NCBI GenBank assembly: GCA_030640325.1 | Contig: DAOWJM010000075.1 | Location: 1 to 10,563, forward strand | Source of the DNA: Dehalococcoidia bacterium | GTDB taxonomy: Bacteria; Chloroflexota; Dehalococcoidia; Dehalococcoidales; BS750m-G39 | DNA length: 10,563 nt | Direction: 5' to 3' | Shown here: piece by piece, positions 6,883 to 10,563 of the stretch | Position numbering within the stretch: position 1 is the stretch's first letter | How the letters are laid out: each line of letters begins with the position of its first letter | The notes under the pieces: model-generated | Told to the model about the DNA's origin: nothing | What the model saw: only the letters and a program-made list of their open reading frames with translations | Databases searched by the model: none | Position numbers and translations under genes: made by a program

Positions 6883-6888
6883 AGTATA
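6883..6888 (-). promoter_or_regulatory. -10 box of the argF operon; likely leaderless start
   Basis: On the minus strand a TATACT hexamer (6888 down to 6883) is followed by seven bases and then the argF ATG at 6875. At a normal -10 to start-site distance, transcription would begin at or next to the A of ATG. No Shine-Dalgarno sequence fits: the only purine run, AGGG, is one base from the ATG. No convincing -35 hexamer was seen 16-18 bases upstream. A leaderless mRNA is the simplest reading. Confidence 0.5.
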
Positions 6889-6940
6889 TCACGAAAAGAC
6901 AATTATTGAATAGCGGACTTAGTAAACTTGTCCAGAACGC

Positions 6941-6970
6941 TTGACACAATGCAGGTAACCAACCTAATAT
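6941..6970 (+). promoter_or_regulatory. Sigma70-type promoter of the Fe-S protein operon
   Basis: A perfect TTGACA (6941-6946) is separated by 18 bases from TAATAT (6965-6970). Transcription would start near 6977, giving a leader of about 15 bases before the ATG at 6992. It lies in the 116-base divergent region shared with the argF operon promoter. The -10 box is imperfect (4 of 6 to TATAAT). Confidence 0.6.
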
Positions 6971-6991
6971 GCCTATAGCTGGATGTAGATT

Positions 6992-8116
6992 ATGACCGAG
7001 ATAATGGAAATGCTAGAGCAATGCGACGAATGCGGGGCTTGCCTTGAGGTTTGCCCCACCTATAATGCGACCCAAGATGAAGAATTTTCGCCCATAGGTA
7101 GGATTAAAACCGCCAGAAAGATATTTCAAGGCGAAGAGGTTACCCCCCGGATGATGGAAGGCACCTATAACTGCCCCGAGTGCCACCTTTGCGCCGATGC
7201 TTGCCCCTACAATATAGATGTCCCAGAGATTGTTACTCAGTCCAGAATAGAGCTGGTAAGAAAAGGGTTAGGACCTCTGGAGGGGCATAATAAGATTATA
7301 GAGGGAATGCAAAGGCTGGGTAATGCGGTAAACGGAGAGCCGGCAAGGAGGCTTGATTGGTTGCCCGAGGAATTTCCCACCCGGGAGTCAAGCACCCTGT
7401 TCTTTGTTGGCTGCCTAGCCTCTTATCTGGTCAAAGATGCCGCCACCTCATCCTACCTGCTGCTGAAAAAGCTGGGCGCCGACTTCATGATTTTAAAGGA
7501 TGAGGGATGCTGCGGGATTTATTTCCATGAAGTGGGAAGGCTTGACCTTGCCAGAGAGAAATTCCAGGAAAACGCCGATAGATTCAAGAAGCTGGGCATC
7601 AAAAGGCTCATCGTCGTCTGTGCCGGCTGCTATCACTGCTTTAAACGACTCTATCCCAAGCTCCTGGGGAGCATAGATTTTGAGGTAATGCATATCATCC
7701 AGTTATTACCCTCCCTGTTGAAGGAAAGGGGGATAAAGCTGGAAAAGAAGGGAATGGGTGTAACCTACCACGACCCGTGCCGGCTGGGAAGGCTGGAGGG
7801 CTTTTATGATGAACCAAGGGAAGCTCTAAAGCTATGCGGGATAAAGGTGAACGAGATGCCAGAAAATAGAGAAAATGGCCTTTGTTGCGGGGCAGGAGCA
7901 GCAGTAAGGTCAGTCTATCGCGACCTTTCCTTAAAACTAGCCACCATCATCTTAGACCAAGCCCCGGTGAGCCCCATAGTAACCCCCTGTCCCTTTTGTG
8001 AATTCAACTTCAGCTACACCATCCGCAAGACGGAAAGTGATAAGAAAGTAGCCTATATAACCGACGCCATCCTCAAGGCTTTGCCACCTAACTTTTCACC
8101 CCAAATTAGAATATAA
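6992..8116 (+). CDS. Fe-S oxidoreductase, HdrD/GlpC/LutA-like (two ferredoxin clusters plus two CCG domains)
   Basis: This 374-residue electron-transfer protein is likely cytoplasmic or membrane-associated through a partner, with no signal peptide or membrane helix. Two 4Fe-4S motifs lie near the N terminus: C11-x2-C14-x2-C17-x3-C21-P and C61-x2-C64-x2-C67-x3-C71-P. Two CCG (cysteine-rich) domains follow. The first has C141, GCCG at 172-175 and CAGCYHC at 210-216. The second has DPC at 261-263, LCCG at 297-300 and CPFC at 333-336. This is the architecture of HdrD, GlpC, LutA/LldE and related subunits that pass electrons between a dehydrogenase or quinone pool and disulfide chemistry. No partner (flavoprotein, HdrA, membrane cytochrome) is present in this window, so the substrate cannot be named. 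The ATG at 6992 has a poor ribosome binding site (GGATG) but fits the promoter upstream. Confidence 0.9.
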   Translation: MTEIMEMLEQCDECGACLEVCPTYNATQDEEFSPIGRIKTARKIFQGEEVTPRMMEGTYNCPECHLCADACPYNIDVPEIVTQSRIELVRKGLGPLEGHNKIIEGMQRLGNAVNGEPARRLDWLPEEFPTRESSTLFFVGCLASYLVKDAATSSYLLLKKLGADFMILKDEGCCGIYFHEVGRLDLAREKFQENADRFKKLGIKRLIVVCAGCYHCFKRLYPKLLGSIDFEVMHIIQLLPSLLKERGIKLEKKGMGVTYHDPCRLGRLEGFYDEPREALKLCGIKVNEMPENRENGLCCGAGAAVRSVYRDLSLKLATIILDQAPVSPIVTPCPFCEFNFSYTIRKTESDKKVAYITDAILKALPPNFSPQIRI

Positions 8117-8121
8117 GGAGG
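8115..8121 (+). promoter_or_regulatory. Perfect Shine-Dalgarno for the DUF4342 gene
   Basis: AAGGAGG (8115-8121) overlaps the last two bases of the Fe-S gene stop codon and is followed by six bases and then ATG at 8128. It is much stronger than the binding sites of the genes around it, suggesting that the small protein is made in larger amounts from the shared message. Confidence 0.85.
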
Positions 8122-8127
8122 TTTTAA

Positions 8128-8382
8128 ATGACCACTGAGGAAAAGTTTACCGTATCTGGAGACAAGTTGGTTGAGAAGGTCAAGCAGCTTATACATGAGG
8201 GGAACATCAGAAGGGTGCGTGTGCTCCACGAGGGGAAAACGGTGCTGGAGATTCCACTGTCAATAGGTGCACCAGCGGCGGCGATTGGCATTATGGCAGC
8301 CCCGGTTCTAGCTGCCCTGGGCGCCTTTGCCGCCCTGGTAACCGAATGCACCATTGAGGTGGAGAAGATAGAAAAATCGTAG
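8128..8382 (+). CDS. DUF4342 domain protein
   Basis: This is an 84-residue protein of the DUF4342 type. The N-terminal half is charged and begins with an EKFTVSGDKLVEKVKQLIHEGN-like core (described here only by its pattern of helix, VSGD and EGN turn). A strand region RRVRVLHEGKTVLEIPLS follows, then a Gly/Ala-rich hydrophobic stretch (about 45-72) long enough for one or two tight membrane-contacting helices, and a short TIEVEKIEK end. The family function is not established to my knowledge. The gene is 11 bases after the Fe-S protein gene and shares its transcript. Length matches the family, and the ATG is fixed by the perfect AAGGAGG upstream. Confidence 0.85.
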   Translation: MTTEEKFTVSGDKLVEKVKQLIHEGNIRRVRVLHEGKTVLEIPLSIGAPAAAIGIMAAPVLAALGAFAALVTECTIEVEKIEKS

Positions 8383-8412
8383 GCGAAAAGCTGCTACAAA
8401 AGAGCTGACCAA

Positions 8413-9045
8413 ATGACCGAGATTATTCTGGTAAGACACGGGGAAACAGAGTGGAATGTGGAAGAGGTATTCCGGGGAAGAATTGACATTGGACTGAATG
8501 AGACGGGATTAAGACAAGCAGAACTCCTGGCTGAATATCTTGGTGGTGTAAACATAGACGCCGTTTACTCAAGCCCATTGAGGCGAGCCTTAAAGACAGC
8601 GGAAATGATTGCCAGCTACCATAAACTTGAGGTAGAAATCGCTCCCGGGCTTATAGATTTTGACTATGGAAAGTGGCAGGGTTTGCCCCACCAAGAAGTT
8701 AAACATAAATATAAAGAGCTTTATGCTGAATGGCTCGGGAATCCTCACCGGATAAAGATGCCAGCCGGTGAAAGCCTGAGTGATGTCAGGGAAAGAGCCT
8801 TAAATGTGGTGGATGAAGCAGTAGCCAAACATGAGGGGACTATAGCTTTAGTATCGCACCGGGTGGTGAATAAGGTTTTAATCTGTGCTTTATTGGGGCT
8901 GGATAACTCTCATTTCTGGAATATAAGACAAGATACCTGTGGAACTACAACCTTCTCCTATATAAACCAACACTTTATACTGACAAAGCATAATGATACC
9001 TCCTATTTGAGACCTTTGCAGAAAGGTCCACTCGGTGATTTTTAA
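8413..9045 (+). CDS. Histidine phosphatase superfamily protein (phosphoglycerate mutase/CobC-like)
   Basis: This 210-residue cytoplasmic enzyme belongs to the branch-1 histidine phosphatases. The catalytic motif is LVRHGETEWN (6-15), with H9 as the phosphorylated histidine and R8 as partner. SSPLRRALKTAE (53-64) contributes the second arginine. VSHRVV (147-152) supplies the second histidine, H149. The acidic loop reads LIDFDYGKWQG (80-90), where CobC-like and GpmB-like enzymes usually have an E before the (F/Y)G-W-G pattern. The loop keeps acids at D82 and D84. The substrate could be a small phosphate ester such as alpha-ribazole phosphate, a sugar phosphate or phosphoserine; the sequence does not decide. 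No cobalamin genes are nearby. It is 30 bases downstream of the DUF4342 gene with a weak AGAG binding site, and is probably the last gene of that operon. Confidence 0.9.
   Translation: MTEIILVRHGETEWNVEEVFRGRIDIGLNETGLRQAELLAEYLGGVNIDAVYSSPLRRALKTAEMIASYHKLEVEIAPGLIDFDYGKWQGLPHQEVKHKYKELYAEWLGNPHRIKMPAGESLSDVRERALNVVDEAVAKHEGTIALVSHRVVNKVLICALLGLDNSHFWNIRQDTCGTTTFSYINQHFILTKHNDTSYLRPLQKGPLGDF
9011..9043 (+). terminator. Weak candidate terminator at the end of the phosphatase gene
   Basis: GACCTTT (9011-9017) pairs perfectly with AAAGGTC (9022-9028) around GCAG, inside the last codons of the gene. The nearest T-run (9039-9043) is about ten bases further on, too far for a classical intrinsic terminator. 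It is recorded as a candidate because the toxin-antitoxin module downstream has its own promoter. Confidence 0.3.
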
Positions 9046-9098
9046 AAAGGAACTGTTAAAGGGGGAGGACTGCCAATAATAATGACGCCATTTGCCCC

Positions 9099-9127
9099 TT
9101 GACTTTTATCATGTGATAACATATTAT
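9099..9127 (+). promoter_or_regulatory. Promoter of the toxin-antitoxin operon
   Basis: TTGACT (9099-9104) and TATTAT (9122-9127) are separated by exactly 17 bases, a near-consensus sigma70-type promoter. Transcription should begin near 9134, leaving a leader of only about ten bases before the toxin ATG at 9144. The spacer contains a perfect inverted repeat. The rest of the interval from the phosphatase stop to this promoter (9046-9098) shows nothing convincing. Confidence 0.75.
9106..9119. promoter_or_regulatory. Palindromic candidate operator inside the toxin-antitoxin promoter
   Basis: TTATCA (9106-9111) and TGATAA (9114-9119) are perfect inverted repeats around TG, lying wholly within the -35/-10 spacer. 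A dimeric repressor bound here would block RNA polymerase. The antitoxin encoded downstream carries a helix-turn-helix of the MqsA/Xre type, so autoregulation is the natural inference. The sequence differs from the AACCT-N3-AGGTT operator known for E. coli MqsA. Confidence 0.6.
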
Positions 9128-9143
9128 ATTTTAGGAATGAGTT

Positions 9144-9509
9144 ATGCGGGATGCTCAACCATGGCAAGTAAAGCTTTTCCTGTTTCAGTTCAAAGAATTT
9201 GCCCAAAAGAAGTTCTCATTTGCCGAAAGAGACAAAACTCGGGATACTATAGCCCGCCTCGGTATCACAATTCAACAAGCAAAAGATGAAATATTAGGAC
9301 TAACAGTTGAAGATTACTACAGAGGACCGATACCAGACAAAGGCCCTAAAGGTGGGGAATATTGGGAATTTGGCAAAACTATATGTGAACAGGAAGTGTT
9401 CATTAAGTTGAAAACCGTGTCAAAACATGGTGTGGCAATTTGTTTTTCATTTCATATGCCAGATGAAACAATTGAATACCCATATAAAAAGGGAGGCCAA
9501 GGGAAGTGA
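9144..9509 (+). CDS. Divergent MqsR-like type II toxin
   Basis: This 121-residue protein is probably a translation-dependent mRNA interferase or a relative. By eye it aligns with E. coli MqsR through LGITIQQAKDEILGLTVEDYYR (MqsR: a GL-x3-DFYK stretch), a central Trp (W74), and EVFIKLK followed by SFH (MqsR: QVYLKI and SF). Equivalents of the E. coli catalytic residues appear changed: K56 to R60, Q68 to E75 and Y81 to F86. The start ATG at 9144 has AGGA at 9133-9136 with good spacing. An earlier out-of-frame ATG at 9137 lacks support. The gene overlaps the antitoxin start by four bases (GTGA). Toxin-first order is the mqsRA arrangement. Its base composition is AT-richer than the housekeeping genes. 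A non-toxic or differently acting member of the fold is the main alternative. Confidence 0.75.
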   Translation: MRDAQPWQVKLFLFQFKEFAQKKFSFAERDKTRDTIARLGITIQQAKDEILGLTVEDYYRGPIPDKGPKGGEYWEFGKTICEQEVFIKLKTVSKHGVAICFSFHMPDETIEYPYKKGGQGK

Positions 9510-10534
9510 AAGGCAATTTTTGTCCTAATTGTGAAGAATATACCAAGGTAAAACTAGGGGTAGAAAAGGAAGTCTATAACGTTAGAGGAGAGCCTATCGA
9601 AATAGAGGCGGAGGTTGTTATCTGCCAAGAATGTGGGGAGAAAGTTTTTGATGAGAAGCGGGATTCGTCAAACCTCGAAAAAGCCTATAAAGTCTACCGA
9701 GATAAACATAACCTGTTATCACCGGATGAAATTCGCTCAATCAGAGAGAAGTATGGATTAAGTCAACGAGCGGTGTCCCGCTTACTTGGCTGCGGAGAAA
9801 TAACTATCCACCGCTACGAGAATGGCGCTATCCAGGACAATGCGCACGACAACCTACTACGCTCAATAGCAGACCCAAAAAACATGCAAAGGTTTTTTGA
9901 AACCAATCGCGATAAGTTGCCGACTTACACAGTGGCAAGGCTTGAAAAAAGAATTGCCAGCTTCATGCAAGAAGATAGGGAACAAGCCTTCCAAGTTTCT
10001 TTTGAGCGTTTAGTATCGCATCAACATGTGGATTTGACCTCGGGTTTCAAAGCATATGACTTAGAAAAGTTAGAGAATATGATTCTCTATTTGGCAAAGC
10101 GCCTAGGTGGTGTATTATCAGTTAAACTTAACAAATTATTATGGTATTGTGATTTTCTTCACTTCAAAGAGACTTCTTTATCCATTAGCGGAAGTCAATA
10201 TGTGCGGTTACAATATGGACCAGTTCCTAAATACTATGATTTTATTACGGATATGATGCACAATGAAGGGCTAGTAGATAAGGGAGAGGTCGTATTTAAT
10301 GCCAGGAAAGGTGTAGTAGGTGAAGAATTTACCGCTTTAGTTGAACCTGACAAGAGCCTATTTACCGAAAAAGAGAGCCAAGTAATGGATTTCATCGCTG
10401 ACACATTTCACGAACATACTTCCACAAGAATCAAGGAAAAATCGCACCGAGAAGCTGCTTACAAAAAATGTAAAGACGGGGATATAATTTCTTACGAATA
10501 CGCTAAAGAACTTTCTCTTTCATTACCTGGATAA
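9506..10534 (+). CDS. Antitoxin: MqsA-like zinc finger and HTH fused to a Panacea (DUF4065) domain
   Basis: This 342-residue protein has three parts. Residues 1-60 carry a zinc finger with C6-x2-C9 and C40-x2-C43; the 31-residue step between pairs equals that of E. coli MqsA (C3, C6, C37, C40). Residues about 72-118 form a helix-turn-helix, LSPDEIRSIREKYGLSQ through ITIHRYENG, of the MqsA/Xre kind. After a helical linker (about 119-185), residues about 187-320 form a Panacea/DUF4065/SocA-like domain: KLNKLLWYCDFLHF, then YGPVPKYYDFI, and a late HREAAYKK. Panacea domains are known antitoxin modules that neutralise varied toxins. The start is GTG at 9506, overlapping the toxin stop, with GGGAGG and AAGGGAA upstream, so toxin and antitoxin are translationally coupled. 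It presumably binds the toxin and represses the shared promoter. Confidence 0.88.
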   Translation: MKGNFCPNCEEYTKVKLGVEKEVYNVRGEPIEIEAEVVICQECGEKVFDEKRDSSNLEKAYKVYRDKHNLLSPDEIRSIREKYGLSQRAVSRLLGCGEITIHRYENGAIQDNAHDNLLRSIADPKNMQRFFETNRDKLPTYTVARLEKRIASFMQEDREQAFQVSFERLVSHQHVDLTSGFKAYDLEKLENMILYLAKRLGGVLSVKLNKLLWYCDFLHFKETSLSISGSQYVRLQYGPVPKYYDFITDMMHNEGLVDKGEVVFNARKGVVGEEFTALVEPDKSLFTEKESQVMDFIADTFHEHTSTRIKEKSHREAAYKKCKDGDIISYEYAKELSLSLPG

Positions 10535-10563
10535 GAGCACATAAGCTTGCATCCCCATTCACC
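10535..10563. other. Short unassigned 3' end
   Basis: The last 29 bases after the antitoxin stop show no gene start, hairpin or repeat that I can support. The window is cut here, so the downstream boundary of the toxin-antitoxin insertion is not visible. Confidence 0.5.

Noticed and set aside
9092..9289. Open frame starting in the toxin promoter region and overlapping the toxin in another frame
   Set aside because: It starts upstream of the promoter spacer, so the predicted transcript would not contain its start, and it has no recognisable motif. The toxin frame has the binding site and family match.

Overview
The window is bacterial, has compact gene spacing, and looks chromosomal. The gene set and sequence style (a GpsA with a GTTTWG nucleotide loop, a transcarbamylase with an HPLP motif, a DUF4342 protein, an isolated HdrD/GlpC-like Fe-S protein) suggest a Chloroflexota genome, probably Dehalococcoidia. 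That placement is inference from protein style, not a database match. No rRNA, tRNA, CRISPR array or transposase was seen.

Region 1 (+ strand, 1-2093) is the end of a heat-shock locus. It holds the C-terminal part of DnaK with an unusual PPPGEQ-repeat tail, a hairpin-rich spacer, a small two-pass membrane protein with a probable PH-like domain, and a complete DnaJ. A nested hairpin fills the 30-base convergent gap that follows.

Region 2 (- strand, 6875 down to 2124) is a tightly packed five-gene operon: argF-like carbamoyltransferase, an unrecognised membrane protein, der (ribosome-assembly GTPase), plsY and gpsA. PlsY and GpsA are consecutive players in phospholipid synthesis: GpsA makes glycerol-3-phosphate and PlsY acylates it. 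The genes are separated by a few bases or overlap by four, and a -10 box lies only 7 bases before the argF ATG, which suggests a leaderless transcript.

Region 3 (+ strand, 6941-9045) is divergent from region 2 and has its own promoter. It carries a Fe-S protein with two ferredoxin clusters and two CCG domains, a DUF4342 protein with a perfect ribosome binding site, and a histidine-phosphatase-superfamily enzyme.

Region 4 (+ strand, 9099-10534) is the most interesting part: a self-contained toxin-antitoxin module, visibly AT-richer than the housekeeping genes. A good sigma70-type promoter with a perfect palindrome in its spacer drives a divergent MqsR-like toxin. The toxin overlaps by four bases an antitoxin that joins an MqsA-like zinc finger, an Xre/MqsA-type helix-turn-helix and a C-terminal Panacea (DUF4065) domain. 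Each component family is known. The combination, with substitutions at all three E. coli MqsR active-site positions compared here, is what deserves follow-up.
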